64,000 nucleotides of DNA. Source: Rasiella rasia. GTDB taxonomy: Bacteria; Bacteroidota; Bacteroidia; Flavobacteriales; Flavobacteriaceae. A model generated the notes under the pieces. The model did not search any database, was not told where the DNA came from, and saw only the letters and a list, made by a program, of their open reading frames with translations. The DNA lies in contig NZ_CP049057.1 of the NCBI RefSeq assembly GCF_011044175.1, positions 1-64,000 on the forward strand, read 5' to 3'. The translations under genes and the position numbers were made by a program. Position 1 is the first letter of the stretch. Each line of letters opens with the position of its first letter. Of this stretch, positions 17,994-27,702 are shown in pieces.

Positions 17994-18809
17994 ATGAAAA
18001 AAACACTAATCTTAATCGTAGCGATAATAAGTATTGTTGCTTGTAAAAATGATGTAAAATCAGAAGACACCGTAGTAATTCATGACACTGTAGAAGTTTC
18101 AGAAATAGAAAATACCACGCCTACATATCCAGAGGCATTAGCGGCTATATTTGAAGCGCATGGAGGTATAGATACTTGGACTACTATGAATAACCTCTGT
18201 TACCAGATAGAGGGCCGTAGCGGTACCGAAACGCACACAACGGATTTAAAAAATAGAAAGGCCAAAATAGAACACAAAGATTGGTCTATTGGATACGACG
18301 GTGAAGACGTGTGGCTGTTGCAGAATAAGCCAGATTCTTACCAAGGAAATGCCCGTTTTTATCACAACCTCATGTTTTATTTTTATGCAATGCCCTTCAT
18401 TTTAGCAGACGATGGTATTGAGTACTCTACTGTTGCTGAAACAGAACTCGACGGAAAAATGTATAAAGGCATTAAAATTGGTTATAAAGCAAATGTGGGT
18501 GATACCCCAGAAGATGAATACATTTTATTTTACGATACTGAAACCAACAAAATGGAATGGTTAGCGTATACGGTAACCTTTAAAACAGGAGAAAAAAGTG
18601 ATGACTGGCGTTTTATAAAATACAGTAATTGGCAAGAGCTTAACGGATTAATTCTACCTGAGACCTTGACATGGTATAACGTTGAAAACGGCGCACCTAC
18701 CAGCAAACGTAATGATATGGAGTTTACTAAGGTAACTATATCTACACTTACCTTAGACGACACTGTTTTTGCGAAACCAGAAGCAGCAACGGTTATTCCT
18801 AAAGAGTAA
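17994..18809 (+). CDS. DUF6503-like lipoprotein
   Basis: The 271-residue protein has a lipoprotein signal: a hydrophobic stretch ending IVACKND, with the lipidated cysteine near residue 17. The mature part has the pattern of Flavobacteria lipoproteins with a sandwich fold (IFEAHGGIDTW near the start, then YDTETNKMEWLAY and a W..Y..WQELNGLILP segment), like LolA-like carriers or the DUF6503 family. It probably sits in the periplasm or outer membrane. The function is unknown. It converges on the heme A synthase gene 3 bp away. Confidence 0.7.
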   Translation: MKKTLILIVAIISIVACKNDVKSEDTVVIHDTVEVSEIENTTPTYPEALAAIFEAHGGIDTWTTMNNLCYQIEGRSGTETHTTDLKNRKAKIEHKDWSIGYDGEDVWLLQNKPDSYQGNARFYHNLMFYFYAMPFILADDGIEYSTVAETELDGKMYKGIKIGYKANVGDTPEDEYILFYDTETNKMEWLAYTVTFKTGEKSDDWRFIKYSNWQELNGLILPETLTWYNVENGAPTSKRNDMEFTKVTISTLTLDDTVFAKPEAATVIPKE

Positions 18810-18812
18810 CTA

Positions 18813-19826
18813 TTATTTGCTAAAACGGTGTAATGTAAATGTCATCGCTGCCAATAAGAAAAAGGCGAATACTTGATGCAATACTCCTAAGACTACTGGC
18901 ACGTGCATTAGAAGTGTTAGTACACCTAAAATAAATTGTACTCCTACCAAAATTAACAACCATCGAACTCCTTTCGTCTGCAAAGGGGTTCGGTTTATTT
19001 TTTTAGACTTGTGCCAAATTAAAATTATTAAACCAACAACTATGTATGCCAGATAACGATGTACAAATTGTACACCACTTTTGCCTTCTACAAAGTTCTT
19101 CCATACTGGGGTTTGCTCTATGGTTACAGTTTCATGAATAAGTTCTCCATCGCTCATTAAAGGCCAGTGGTTGTGAATCCATCCTGCATCTAAACCCGCC
19201 ACAAAAGCACCCCAGATAATCTGTACAAGCAAGAGCACTAACCCCAATCGAATAAGGTTTCGTAACCCTTTGTGGATTTCTTTACGCTCTGGAAATTTTA
19301 AATCTAATGCCACCCAAAACGTATACGCAAAGGTGATAAAGGCAGTGGTTAAGTGCATGGCGAGTCGGTAGTGACTCACGTCAGGATGATCTATCAGGCC
19401 ACTTTTTACCATATACCACCCCAAAAAACCTTGAAATCCGCCAAGAAAGAGTAAGACAATACATTTTTTTATCGTTGGCTTGGTGAGTTGTTTTTTTAGC
19501 AAAAAGTAAAGAAACGGAATGATAAACACCACACCTATAAATCGCCCAAGTACACGATGCAACCACTCCCAAAAGTAGATGTCTTTAAAGTCTGCCAGGG
19601 TAAAGTTGCTGTTTAGTTTTTGATATTCAGGATACTGCTTATACAAATCGAATGCTGCTTGCCACTCTGTTTCATTTAAAGGCGGTATAGTACCTGAGAT
19701 TAGTTTGTAATTAGATATAGATAGCCCAGAATGAGTAAGTCTTGTAATTCCACCCACTACAACCATTATAAAAATAAGGGCACAGCCAATAAGCAACCAA
19801 TACATTACTTTTTTATGATCTTTCAT
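18813..19826 (-). CDS. ctaA: heme A synthase, COX15/CtaA family
   Basis: CtaA oxidises the C8 methyl of heme O to make heme A for cytochrome c oxidase. The 337-residue protein has eight membrane segments. The N-terminal motif is VVVGGITRLTHSGLSISNYK, followed by EWLHRVLGRFIG with the first histidine pair region, and later histidines in SHYRLAMHLTTAF, FVHRYLAYIV and VLHQVFAF. The EFxRVTGS-like elements and loop glycines match the eukaryote/alphaproteobacterial COX15 type. It overlaps the GNAT gene by 14 bp. Confidence 0.93.
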   Translation of the reverse strand: MKDHKKVMYWLLIGCALIFIMVVVGGITRLTHSGLSISNYKLISGTIPPLNETEWQAAFDLYKQYPEYQKLNSNFTLADFKDIYFWEWLHRVLGRFIGVVFIIPFLYFLLKKQLTKPTIKKCIVLLFLGGFQGFLGWYMVKSGLIDHPDVSHYRLAMHLTTAFITFAYTFWVALDLKFPERKEIHKGLRNLIRLGLVLLLVQIIWGAFVAGLDAGWIHNHWPLMSDGELIHETVTIEQTPVWKNFVEGKSGVQFVHRYLAYIVVGLIILIWHKSKKINRTPLQTKGVRWLLILVGVQFILGVLTLLMHVPVVLGVLHQVFAFFLLAAMTFTLHRFSK

Positions 19827-20346
19827 AATCTTCTTTAGTTATTACATACCAATCTAAAATAGCTTCTTCGTCAGGATACGATGCCTTTTTTTCAAACTGA
19901 AAGTTTAGTTTTTTTAAGACTCGGGTAGAAGCTGTATTTTCTGGATATACAGTAGCCACAATTCTTTTTAGATTTAAATCATTAAAGGCGTGTTCTAGAA
20001 TAGCTTTAGAGGCTTCTGTTGCAATTCCTTTACCCCAATAGTTTGGTATAAGCCGATACCCTAAATCTGTTTCGTCTATCTCTGGTAAATACTTTACGCC
20101 ACAAAAACCTAATATTGTTTTGCTCTCTTTCTCTATTACAGCATATCTGCCATACCCAAACTTTTTATAGTCTGAAAGCCACACATTTTTAATCAAATCT
20201 GTTACACCATCTAAGGTTGTAATTATTGGGTCTCCAGTATATTTATTAATCACCGGGTTACTACTAAAAACCAACACCTGTTCCTCGTCTCCCAAAGCAA
20301 AGGGACGCAACCATAGACGCTCTGTTTCTAACAATAACTGCTTCAT
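19813..20346 (-). CDS. GNAT N-acetyltransferase, RimJ/RimL-like
   Basis: The 177-residue protein has the GNAT fold of the ribosomal-protein acetyltransferase group: ETERLWLRPF at the start, DLGYRLIPNYWGKGIATEA containing the acetyl-CoA loop, and VYPENTASTRVLKKLNF. The substrate is not predictable. The ATG at 20346 overlaps the upstream nucleotidyltransferase stop by one base, so translation is coupled. A GTG one codon earlier is possible. Confidence 0.87.
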   Translation of the reverse strand: MKQLLLETERLWLRPFALGDEEQVLVFSSNPVINKYTGDPIITTLDGVTDLIKNVWLSDYKKFGYGRYAVIEKESKTILGFCGVKYLPEIDETDLGYRLIPNYWGKGIATEASKAILEHAFNDLNLKRIVATVYPENTASTRVLKKLNFQFEKKASYPDEEAILDWYVITKEDYERS

Positions 20347-21764
20347 CACGCTTCTGTTAATCCAAGTGCTTTTCCTTTTTTTAGCATAAATGCTTTGGCA
20401 GGCTCGTACTCGTTAGGAATCTCTCCTTCAAGAATAGCCTCTTTAATAGCCTCTTTAATAATTCCTATTTCTCGAGATGGTTTTAAATTGAACGTTTTCA
20501 TAATTTCTTCTCCGCTAACTGGAGGCTGAAAATTTCGAATACGGTCTCGTTCTTCTACTTCTGAAATCTTACTGCGTACCAATTGAAAATTACTGTGGTA
20601 CTTTTTAAATTTCTTCGGATTTTTAGTCGTGATGTCTGCTTCACACAAGGTCATTAAATCTTCCACATAGTCGCCTGCGTCAAAAACCAATCGGCGTACG
20701 GCACTATCGGTTACTTCGCTTGCCAATACAATAGGTCTAGAACTCATTAACACCATTTTCTGAACAAATTTCATTTTGTCATTCAGTGGCATTTTCAATC
20801 GTTTAAACAGTTTAAAAACCATTTTTGAACCCACAAATTCATGTGCATGGAAGGTCCAGCCTATTTTTTTATCAAATCGTTTTGTAGGTGCTTTCCCAAT
20901 ATCGTGCAACAACGCAGCCCAGCGTAACCAAAGATTATCTGTAGTTTCTGAAATATTATCGACCACTTCTAAGGTGTGCCAAAAATTATCTTTGTGTCGT
21001 TGCCCTTCTTTTTCTTCAATTCCTTGCAACGCTAGTAATTCTGGAAAAATATATTGTAAAAGCTTCGTTTTATGCAAGAGCGCAAATCCTTTTGAAGGCA
21101 CAGAAGCCATAAGAATCTTATTAATTTCATCTACAATACGTTCTTTAGAAATAATCTTAATCCTATTCGCATTTCTAGTAATTGCCTCAAGCGACGCTGG
21201 CTCAATCATAAAATCTAATTGTGTAGCAAATCGAATGGCTCGTAACATTCGTAAAGGATCGTCGCTATACGTAATGTCTGGATCTAAAGGAGTCCGAATT
21301 GTTTTTTTCTGAAGGTCTTTAATACCACCAAACGGGTCTAATAAATCTCCGAAGGTAGTCTCATTTAGGCTTATTGCTAAGGCATTAATGGTAAAATCAC
21401 GCCTGTTTTGATCGTCTTGAAGTGTTCCGTTTTCTACCGATGGGTTTCTACTATCTTCTGCATACGACTCTTTTCTAGCGCCTACAAATTCAAGTTCTAT
21501 GCCACCAGTTTTTAGCATGGCCGTACCGTAATTTTTAAAAACTGAAACGTTAGGAGTTCCGGGAAGTAACTTAGAAACAGCTTTGGCTAATTCAATGCCA
21601 CTGCCCACCGCAACAATATCAATGTCTTTTGCCGAGCCTCGCTCTAGAATGTGGTCGCGTACAAAACCGCCAATTACATATGTTTCTAATTGAAGGTCTT
21701 TGGCGGCTTTTGAAATAACACGAAAAACCGGATTTTTAAGTGCTGTTTTATAGTTAGAAGGCAT
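20346..21764 (-). CDS. CCA tRNA nucleotidyltransferase-type enzyme with HD domain
   Basis: The 472-residue protein has a class II polymerase-beta nucleotidyltransferase head ([20 protein letters not shown] with the metal-binding DxD). This is followed by the [10 protein letters not shown] motif, the [17 protein letters not shown] stretch and an HD phosphohydrolase domain ([13 protein letters not shown]). This is the PcnB/CCA-adding family that completes the tRNA 3' CCA end. The longer TTG start at 21785 lies inside a perfect TACCTTTG -7 element, so the ATG at 21764 is preferred. Confidence 0.9.
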   Translation of the reverse strand: MPSNYKTALKNPVFRVISKAAKDLQLETYVIGGFVRDHILERGSAKDIDIVAVGSGIELAKAVSKLLPGTPNVSVFKNYGTAMLKTGGIELEFVGARKESYAEDSRNPSVENGTLQDDQNRRDFTINALAISLNETTFGDLLDPFGGIKDLQKKTIRTPLDPDITYSDDPLRMLRAIRFATQLDFMIEPASLEAITRNANRIKIISKERIVDEINKILMASVPSKGFALLHKTKLLQYIFPELLALQGIEEKEGQRHKDNFWHTLEVVDNISETTDNLWLRWAALLHDIGKAPTKRFDKKIGWTFHAHEFVGSKMVFKLFKRLKMPLNDKMKFVQKMVLMSSRPIVLASEVTDSAVRRLVFDAGDYVEDLMTLCEADITTKNPKKFKKYHSNFQLVRSKISEVEERDRIRNFQPPVSGEEIMKTFNLKPSREIGIIKEAIKEAILEGEIPNEYEPAKAFMLKKGKALGLTEA

Positions 21765-21782
21765 TGTTATATTTTGCTCGTG

Positions 21783-21790
21783 CAAAGGTA
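21783..21790 (-). promoter_or_regulatory. TAnnTTTG promoter element for the CCA-adding-type gene
   Basis: The minus strand reads TACCTTTG, 18 bp before the ATG at 21764. It covers the alternative TTG start and so decides the start. Confidence 0.6.
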
Positions 21791-21835
21791 CAACATACGC
21801 TTTGGTAGCGCAACTTAGCCTTATACTTTTACCCT

Positions 21836-22396
21836 TTATTCTCTAATTACAGTTACACTCCCGTTTAATTTTAATTTAATTATAGCAGACGGATTAGAAC
21901 TCTTTCCTTTTCTACCGTGATTCACTACATAATCTACACCGCTTTTAATTTCTTCGGAAATTTCCGCAAATGAGCGTGGGGTTGCTTTGCCACTTAAATT
22001 CGCAGAGGTAGAAACAATAGGTTTTCTAAACTTTCTGATGAGCGTTTTACAAAAATCATCTTTCGAAACCCGAAAAGCAAGCGAATTGTCCTCTGCAATC
22101 AAGTTGGTTGCAACTCTAATAGGGTCGTCGTAAATTATGGAAGTAGGTTTTACTGCGTATTTTAAAATGTCGTAGGCTACTTCAGGTATTTCTTCTACAA
22201 ACTGATTCAACATTTTAAAATCGTGTACCAAACAGATCATTGCTTTATTTTCAGCACGCTTTTTTAAGGCGTAAATTTTATCAACCGCATCTGCATTGGT
22301 TGCATCACAACCTATTCCCCAAACCGTATCGGTTGGGTAGAGAATTAATCCGCCACGTTTTAAGGTTGCTAAGGCATTTTCTATTTCAGTCTTCAT
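21836..22396 (-). CDS. L-threonylcarbamoyladenylate synthase (Sua5/YrdC)
   Basis: The 186-residue protein makes threonylcarbamoyl-AMP from threonine, bicarbonate and ATP for the t6A37 modification of tRNAs. The motifs are [14 protein letters not shown] near residue 19, [16 protein letters not shown], and the [15 protein letters not shown] segment. It has the short YrdC length without the Sua5 C-terminal domain. It overlaps the following glycosyltransferase gene's stop by 11 bp. Confidence 0.92.
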   Translation of the reverse strand: MKTEIENALATLKRGGLILYPTDTVWGIGCDATNADAVDKIYALKKRAENKAMICLVHDFKMLNQFVEEIPEVAYDILKYAVKPTSIIYDDPIRVATNLIAEDNSLAFRVSKDDFCKTLIRKFRKPIVSTSANLSGKATPRSFAEISEEIKSGVDYVVNHGRKGKSSNPSAIIKLKLNGSVTVIRE

Positions 22397-23297
22397 AAAA
22401 TCGTAAGGTTTGTTTTTGTTTCAAAGATTGGGTAAGTGAATTACCTCGTACAATTATAGGCAGTAAATACCATTTTTTTGGTTTTAGTGCTAACGCTATC
22501 ATCAAGTACAGACGTATAACGTACCATTTAAAATTTCCGTAGTTTTTAAGAATAACATACAAATAAGAAATGTAACTTTCTTTACTAATAATTTTAGATG
22601 TGCCTGTGCTCACGCCTTGATAATGCAATATTTTAGCTTCTGGTACAAGGGTGCTCTTTAAGCCATGTTTCTTTAAACGATGGCAAATGTCCATTTCTTC
22701 CCAGTATAGAAAAATGTTGTTATCAAAACCGCCCACAGCGTTAAATGCAGTTGCCCTAAAAAACAGAAAAGCTCCATTTACCCAATTAGCTTCAACGGGT
22801 TGGGTGTATTCTTTTTTTCGCTTCGGATAGGTGTTAGGGTTTAATTTCTCTAGAAATCCACGCCCAAATAACAGCCTTCGTAGGCCTTTATTGTGATCAA
22901 AAGAAGGCACAAATTTGTTGTGCTCATTGTAATTTTGTGCAGTACAAACACCAACATCGTCATGGGTATCCATATAGCTTGTCAAGATGCTTAAACAATC
23001 GTTTAGCAACATGGCATCATTGTTAAGAAAAAGGAGATAGCGGGCGTTTGCATATGGCATTCCTAACATGTTTCCCCCACCGAATCCAGTGTTTATCGGA
23101 CTCCTATGCAAGGTGAAATTGTCTTGCTTCGGAAAGTTGGCTTCTAATTGTTTGTAGTCTTCTAGTTCAGAATTGTTATCCACAACAATCACCTGGTAGC
23201 TTAGTTGTGTATTGGCTTTATCTTGCACCGCCTTTACACATGCTAATGTGTATTCTGCGGTGTTAAAGTTTACTATGATGATGGCAACATCTCTCAT
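22386..23297 (-). CDS. family 2 glycosyltransferase, rhamnosyltransferase-like
   Basis: The 303-residue GT-A enzyme has VAIIIVNFNTAEYT at the start, the NTGFGGGNMLGM nucleotide-sugar region, the metal-binding LFLNNDAML motif, and VNGAFLFFRATAF then YWEEMDICHRLKKHG. This is the WbbL/rhamnosyltransferase-like branch that adds sugars to surface polysaccharides. It has one hydrophobic segment near the end. It is last in a minus-strand run of glycosyltransferases starting at 25138; Sua5 follows it. Confidence 0.88.
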   Translation of the reverse strand: MRDVAIIIVNFNTAEYTLACVKAVQDKANTQLSYQVIVVDNNSELEDYKQLEANFPKQDNFTLHRSPINTGFGGGNMLGMPYANARYLLFLNNDAMLLNDCLSILTSYMDTHDDVGVCTAQNYNEHNKFVPSFDHNKGLRRLLFGRGFLEKLNPNTYPKRKKEYTQPVEANWVNGAFLFFRATAFNAVGGFDNNIFLYWEEMDICHRLKKHGLKSTLVPEAKILHYQGVSTGTSKIISKESYISYLYVILKNYGNFKWYVIRLYLMIALALKPKKWYLLPIIVRGNSLTQSLKQKQTLRFYED

Positions 23298-23306
23298 ACC
23301 GCAAAC

Positions 23307-24374
23307 TTACTGCAAAATTGTGTTATAGACATCTAGATACTGCTTGGCTGTAGTTTTCCAGTTAAAACTTTTAGCGCGCGCAATATACCATTCTTCGTAT
23401 TCGGTCTGATGTGCAAAATAAGTTTCCATACCCTCCTTAAAAATAGTTGCCATATATTCTGGATCGTAATGATCCCAATAAAAACTTTGTGCACCACCTA
23501 TTTCTGGTAGCGAGGTATTGTTTGATAAAAAAACAGGTTTTCCAAAACGCATAGCTTCTATGGGAGGGATTCCAAAGCCTTCTCGTAATGACGGAAACAG
23601 AAAAGCTTCACAGTTCTTCAGATAATATTTTTTTTCGTCGTCACCAATCTTTCCTGGGAGTATCACTCTATTGGTAAGTTGATACGTTTCTACCAAATTG
23701 CGCAAGGTGTCTGCATACACAGACTGATTATTTCCAGCCAAAACAAGTTGGTGATGGGGTAAATGGCGTAACATTTCAACAAGCGAAATAAAATTCTTTC
23801 GTTCACTAAAATCGCCTATCGAAAAGAGAAATGGCGCGCTTGGAGTTTTCTTTGGGGCAAAATTTTCTGGTACCGAAACATCTGTAATAGTGTTGCCGTT
23901 ATAGATTACAAACTCGGGTACATTAGGAACCTCAAAATGTTTGTGGGTATCTTTTTTCGCAAATTCTGAAATATAAGTGATAGCAGTAGCGCGTTGTAAT
24001 TTTTTATTGAATTGTGCACGTAACTTTTGCTGTAACCCGTCAGAACCCTCTGTAATAAAGTGAATATCATGAACCGTTAATAAATATGGAATATTGTAAA
24101 AAGGTTCAACTTTAATATTCTGATTTAAACAATGCCACAAATCGTATTTTTTCTTAATTCTAAATGGCTTGTGGCGTGTTAGGCTCTTGTATTTTTTATA
24201 GATAAAGGTACTGCCATACTCTTTTTGTAAAACGCCTGTATCTTTAGCATGAAGTGTTATGTTTAAATGGCTGAGGTCATTTTGTGACAAACCTCTTATA
24301 AGGTGCAAATTAAATTGCCCAAAACCAGAAAACGGATTCTTAAGGTTATGCGATTCTAAAAATATCTCTTTCAT
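23307..24374 (-). CDS. GT4-type glycosyltransferase
   Basis: The roughly 355-residue GT-B enzyme has the C-terminal donor-binding core: SIGDFSERKNFISLVEM, LPGKIGDDEKKYYL, and the EGFGIPPIEAM region with the conserved glutamates of retaining GT4 enzymes. The N-terminal half has LTVHDIHFI. The sugar is unknown; a role in LPS core or surface glycan assembly is inferred from context. I use the ATG at 24374, just after the upstream gene's stop, rather than the frame's longer start inside that gene. Confidence 0.88.
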   Translation of the reverse strand: MKEIFLESHNLKNPFSGFGQFNLHLIRGLSQNDLSHLNITLHAKDTGVLQKEYGSTFIYKKYKSLTRHKPFRIKKKYDLWHCLNQNIKVEPFYNIPYLLTVHDIHFITEGSDGLQQKLRAQFNKKLQRATAITYISEFAKKDTHKHFEVPNVPEFVIYNGNTITDVSVPENFAPKKTPSAPFLFSIGDFSERKNFISLVEMLRHLPHHQLVLAGNNQSVYADTLRNLVETYQLTNRVILPGKIGDDEKKYYLKNCEAFLFPSLREGFGIPPIEAMRFGKPVFLSNNTSLPEIGGAQSFYWDHYDPEYMATIFKEGMETYFAHQTEYEEWYIARAKSFNWKTTAKQYLDVYNTILQ

Positions 24375-24376
24375 CT

Positions 24377-25138
24377 TTAGTCTATTTTTCGGTACAATAA
24401 CCAAAGATTAACATAGCGCTTAAAAACCGTAAAAGCATTAACATAGGCGAGTATAAATCCTTCTTTTCCATCTAAAATACCAAGTCTAAGAATGTACTGA
24501 TGCCAAAACCTATAAAAAGGTCTAAAAAAGAACTGAAATAATTTCGGCTTTTTGCCTTTGTCATACATCATCTGGGCTTGCAGCGCACTATACTTATGTA
24601 ATTTTCGGGTGTAGTCGTCAAAGTTTTTATACGTATGGTGGGGTAGGCGCTGTGTTAGTTTTCCTGTGCTACCATTCACATCAATAGTTTCATGAACAAG
24701 GTTGCCATTATATTCACAGAAGTCTTTGTGAAACAATCGCACCACCCAATCGGTTTGAAATCCGCTGTACTTAATGCGCTTCTTCATAAAATACAATTGC
24801 CTTTTAACCATGTACCCCTGATGTTTTGGGTTGGCAAGCGTAGCAACTATCTCGTCTGCTAAGGGTTTGGTGATTTCTTCATCTGGGTCAAAAAAAACTA
24901 CCCAGTCATGAGATGCCTTCGAAATTGCAAAATTCTTTTGGGAAGAGAAGTTGTCAAAAGTGCGTTGGTGCACTACAACATTCTCGTGTTGTTCTGCCAA
25001 TGCTACTGTATTGTCTGAACTAAAAGAGTCTACAATTACAATTTCGTCTGCAAACCATAGACTTCTCACAAAGCCTTCTATGTGCTCAGCTTCGTTTAAG
25101 GTTATGGCTAGTGCCGAAATTTTCACAGGAGAATTCAA
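24377..25138 (-). CDS. family 2 glycosyltransferase, WaaE/KdtX-like
   Basis: The 253-residue protein has ALAITLNEAEHI, the DEIVIVDSFSSDNTV strand, and VVFFDPDEEITKPL with the metal-binding aspartates, then a helical tail ending AYVNAFTVFKRYVNLWLL. This is the LPS core glucosyltransferase-like branch (WaaE/KdtX). A paralogue with the same tail pattern lies at 25906-26643. The start is uncertain: a TTG at 25138 or a GTG four codons inside, as no ATG is available. Confidence 0.85.
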   Translation of the reverse strand: MNSPVKISALAITLNEAEHIEGFVRSLWFADEIVIVDSFSSDNTVALAEQHENVVVHQRTFDNFSSQKNFAISKASHDWVVFFDPDEEITKPLADEIVATLANPKHQGYMVKRQLYFMKKRIKYSGFQTDWVVRLFHKDFCEYNGNLVHETIDVNGSTGKLTQRLPHHTYKNFDDYTRKLHKYSALQAQMMYDKGKKPKLFQFFFRPFYRFWHQYILRLGILDGKEGFILAYVNAFTVFKRYVNLWLLYRKID

Positions 25139-25190
25139 GTACAGTGTATAGTTTCCGTAAAAGTACTAATTTTACCACGTACCGCACACT

Positions 25191-25901
25191 ATGGCCTCGT
25201 CAAAACTACCAATACTCATGTACCACAATATTCATCCCGAGAGCGGTGAAGGTTTAACATGTAGCATGGCTAATTTTGAGGCACATTGTAAGCTGTTAGT
25301 TTCAGAAGGCTATAAGACCTATCATTTTTCTGAAACAGCTGCTATTTCAGAATTGCCAGCTAAAAAAAATTGCATCATCACGTTCGACGATGGTTATGTA
25401 AATCAGTTAAACTATGCGGTGCCTTTACTTCGGAAATATAAGTTGAAAGCTACCTTTTTTATTCCGTTGGCTTACCTCGGAAAAGCAGATACGTGGAATA
25501 CAGGAAATTTGCCAATTATGACCGCAGCACAACTACGAACGTTACCTTCAGATACGATAGAACTGGCGTACCATAGCTTTCAGCACAAAAAATATGACGA
25601 ATTATCATTTCAGGAAGTTTCCGAAGACACTCAAAAGTGCCTTAAACTTGCAGAAGAGGAAAACCTAAACTTTACAAACGTCGTCGCGTATCCGTACGGC
25701 AAGTTTCCGCGGAAAAATCCTGAGCAAGCCATATTCTTCAAACAATTAGAAGATGCGGGAATTAAAAACGGACTGAGAATTGGGAATAGAATAGAATCAT
25801 TTCCGTTTAAAAATCCTTTTCAGATAAACCGAATTGACGTAAAAGGAGAATGGACCTTGGCAAAATTTAAACGAAAGTTGAAGTTTGGAAAATGGTTCTA
25901 A
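25191..25901 (+). CDS. polysaccharide deacetylase (CE4-like)
   Basis: The 236-residue protein has the NodB homology motifs: ILMYHNIHPESG at the start, CIITFDDGYV with catalytic and metal-binding aspartates (66-67), and AYHSFQHKKYDEL near residue 125 with the two zinc-binding histidines. A VAYPYGKFPRKNPE segment supplies the third motif. It lacks a signal peptide, so it may act on a lipid-linked or nucleotide-linked glycan on the cytoplasmic side. It is flanked by the two WaaE-like genes on the opposite strand. Confidence 0.88.
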   Translation: MASSKLPILMYHNIHPESGEGLTCSMANFEAHCKLLVSEGYKTYHFSETAAISELPAKKNCIITFDDGYVNQLNYAVPLLRKYKLKATFFIPLAYLGKADTWNTGNLPIMTAAQLRTLPSDTIELAYHSFQHKKYDELSFQEVSEDTQKCLKLAEEENLNFTNVVAYPYGKFPRKNPEQAIFFKQLEDAGIKNGLRIGNRIESFPFKNPFQINRIDVKGEWTLAKFKRKLKFGKWF

Positions 25902-25905
25902 CAGC

Positions 25906-26643
25906 TTAACGCATTCCTTTTTGAAGCAGCCGTAATTTTACATACCGCTGAAAAACACCATAGGCATTTACCGCAGCTACAGTAAGACCAGGAACACCAT
26001 CTCTAAAGCCTCCTTTTACTATATACGAGCTAAAAAACCGATAACATGGTTTTATAACCAACTTCGCCCAAGTGGTGCGCTCGCCTTTTTCAAACCGTTG
26101 TTCTGCTTGAAACCATGCGTAACTTTCTTTTTTGGTTATATAATTTTGCAAACCTTTGTAGGTGTAGTGTAGCATTGGGTGCCTAAGTTTGCCAATGCTG
26201 CCGGTACATTGTAGTTTTTCATGAACAGATCCACTAAATGAAGCCCCGTTTCTTTGTACCAAACGCAGCACGTCGTCACTGTGGTGATAGAGAAATCGGT
26301 TCATGTAAAAATGCGGAAAATTTAACTTGTAGCCACCGTGTTTAGGGTTGGCAAGTGTTTCTTTAATTTCGTTTTCTAGCGAATGCGTCACCCGTTCATC
26401 GGCATCTACAAACAGTACCCAATCGCCCGTGGCTTTTTGTAAGGCATGATTTTTTTGTGCCGAAAAATTATCGAATTCCCGAAGTAAGATAGTATTGGTA
26501 TACTGTTTCGCAATCGATACTGTTTCGTCTGTGCTATAACTATCTATTACGATTATTTCATCGGCAAAGAGGACCGATTGTAAGGCGCCTTCTATATACG
26601 CTGCCTCGTTATACGTGGGAATAATAACCGATACTGTAACCAT
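25906..26643 (-). CDS. family 2 glycosyltransferase, WaaE/KdtX-like (paralogue)
   Basis: The 245-residue protein has VSVIIPTYNEAAYI, DEIIVIDSYSTDETVSIA and VLFVDADERVTHSL with the metal-binding DxD. The tail AAVNAYGVFQRYVKLRLL resembles that of the gene at 24377-25138. It is probably an LPS core glycosyltransferase. A TAGATTTG -7 element lies 4 bp before the ATG, and a divergent promoter serves the methyltransferase on the other side. Confidence 0.87.
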   Translation of the reverse strand: MVTVSVIIPTYNEAAYIEGALQSVLFADEIIVIDSYSTDETVSIAKQYTNTILLREFDNFSAQKNHALQKATGDWVLFVDADERVTHSLENEIKETLANPKHGGYKLNFPHFYMNRFLYHHSDDVLRLVQRNGASFSGSVHEKLQCTGSIGKLRHPMLHYTYKGLQNYITKKESYAWFQAEQRFEKGERTTWAKLVIKPCYRFFSSYIVKGGFRDGVPGLTVAAVNAYGVFQRYVKLRLLQKGMR

Positions 26644-26647
26644 AGTA

Positions 26648-26655
26648 CAAATCTA
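26648..26655 (-). promoter_or_regulatory. TAnnTTTG promoter element for the WaaE-like gene
   Basis: The minus strand reads TAGATTTG, a perfect -7 match 4 bp before the ATG at 26643, implying a leaderless or near-leaderless mRNA. Confidence 0.5.
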
Positions 26656-26681
26656 GGAAATGTTCTTGTTACCCAACGATA

Positions 26682-26710
26682 TTTGAAAAAAACAAAAAAG
26701 TTTACCTTTA
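26682..26710 (+). promoter_or_regulatory. Bacteroidetes-type promoter for the methyltransferase
   Basis: A -33 TTTG at 26682-26685 is followed by 17 bp and a TACCTTTA -7-like element at 26703-26710. The spacing is the one described for Flavobacterium promoters. ATG is at 26733. Confidence 0.55.
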
Positions 26711-26732
26711 TATTATCGTTAAAATAATTGAC

Positions 26733-27686
26733 ATGCATTGTAGAATTTGCGGAAATTCTAAAGACAATACCTCATATCAAGCACGTGAAATGATGTTCGG
26801 GCTTCGGGAGACATTTAATTATTTTGAATGTTCACAATGCAAATGCTTACAGATAGCAGAGTTTCCTGAAGACATGTCTGCATACTACCCAGAAAACTAC
26901 TATAGTTTTGGTGCTTACTCAGGCGATAAGTTTTTAGGCTTTAAAGGCTCCATTAAGAAAAAACAATACCAATGGTCTGCATTAGGCGGTGCAACCTATC
27001 GCAACACCCTCGGAAAGTTGATAGGTAAAAAAGAATATGCCATTTTTAAAGAGCTTAAGGTTACTAAAGACACACGCATCCTAGATGTTGGCTGTGGTAA
27101 TGGAAGAAATTTTTTGTACCCGTTAGCCGAAGTGGGCCTTAAAAATTTACTTGGTTGCGACCCATTTCTAGCAAACGATTTAAAATACCCCAACGGGCTA
27201 GAAATAAAGAAGGCCGAAATTTTTGATATCGCTGGCACTTGGGATATTATTACCTATCACCATTCTTTTGAGCATCTTCCAAATCCGAAGCAACACTTTA
27301 AAAAGATTGTGGAACTGTTAGCACCTAACGGTGTTTGTATTATTAGAATCCCTACCACCTCTTCATATGCTTGGAAACATTACAGAGAAAACTGGGTGCA
27401 ATTAGACGCGCCAAGGCATTTTTTCCTGTATTCTGAAGAAAGTATGGAAATTCTTGCGCAAGAAGCGGCGTTAGATCTGTATAAAATAGAAGACGATGCT
27501 ACGCATTTTCAGTTTACAGGAAGTGAGAAATACATGAAAGATATTCCGCTTTCTGCCCCTAAGCAAAGAGGGTTTAAAAAGTCATTGCAGCGAAAACTAA
27601 CTAATTTTAAGTTGAATCGAAAAGCAAAGAGGTTAAATAAAAAGGGAGCAGGTGACCAATCGGCGTTTTATTTCAGAAAGAAATAA
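26733..27686 (+). CDS. class I SAM-dependent methyltransferase with cysteine-pair N-terminus
   Basis: The 317-residue protein starts with two cysteine pairs (CRICGN and CSQCKC), a zinc-ribbon-like start. A SAM-binding Rossmann fold follows: ILDVGCGNGRNFL around residue 114, TYHHSFEHLPNPKQH, and LLAPNGVCIIRIPT. This group often methylates sugars or lipids in polysaccharide clusters, which fits its position among glycosyltransferases. The acceptor is unknown. The start of the next glycosyltransferase lies 16 bp after its stop. Confidence 0.85.
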   Translation: MHCRICGNSKDNTSYQAREMMFGLRETFNYFECSQCKCLQIAEFPEDMSAYYPENYYSFGAYSGDKFLGFKGSIKKKQYQWSALGGATYRNTLGKLIGKKEYAIFKELKVTKDTRILDVGCGNGRNFLYPLAEVGLKNLLGCDPFLANDLKYPNGLEIKKAEIFDIAGTWDIITYHHSFEHLPNPKQHFKKIVELLAPNGVCIIRIPTTSSYAWKHYRENWVQLDAPRHFFLYSEESMEILAQEAALDLYKIEDDATHFQFTGSEKYMKDIPLSAPKQRGFKKSLQRKLTNFKLNRKAKRLNKKGAGDQSAFYFRKK

Positions 27687-27689
27687 ACT

Positions 27690-27697
27690 TATCTTTG
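27690..27697 (+). promoter_or_regulatory. TAnnTTTG promoter element before the GT2 gene
   Basis: TATCTTTG, a perfect -7 match ending 5 bp before the GTG at 27703. It supports that GTG as start and a leaderless transcript. Confidence 0.55.
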
Positions 27698-27702
27698 CAC
27701 TT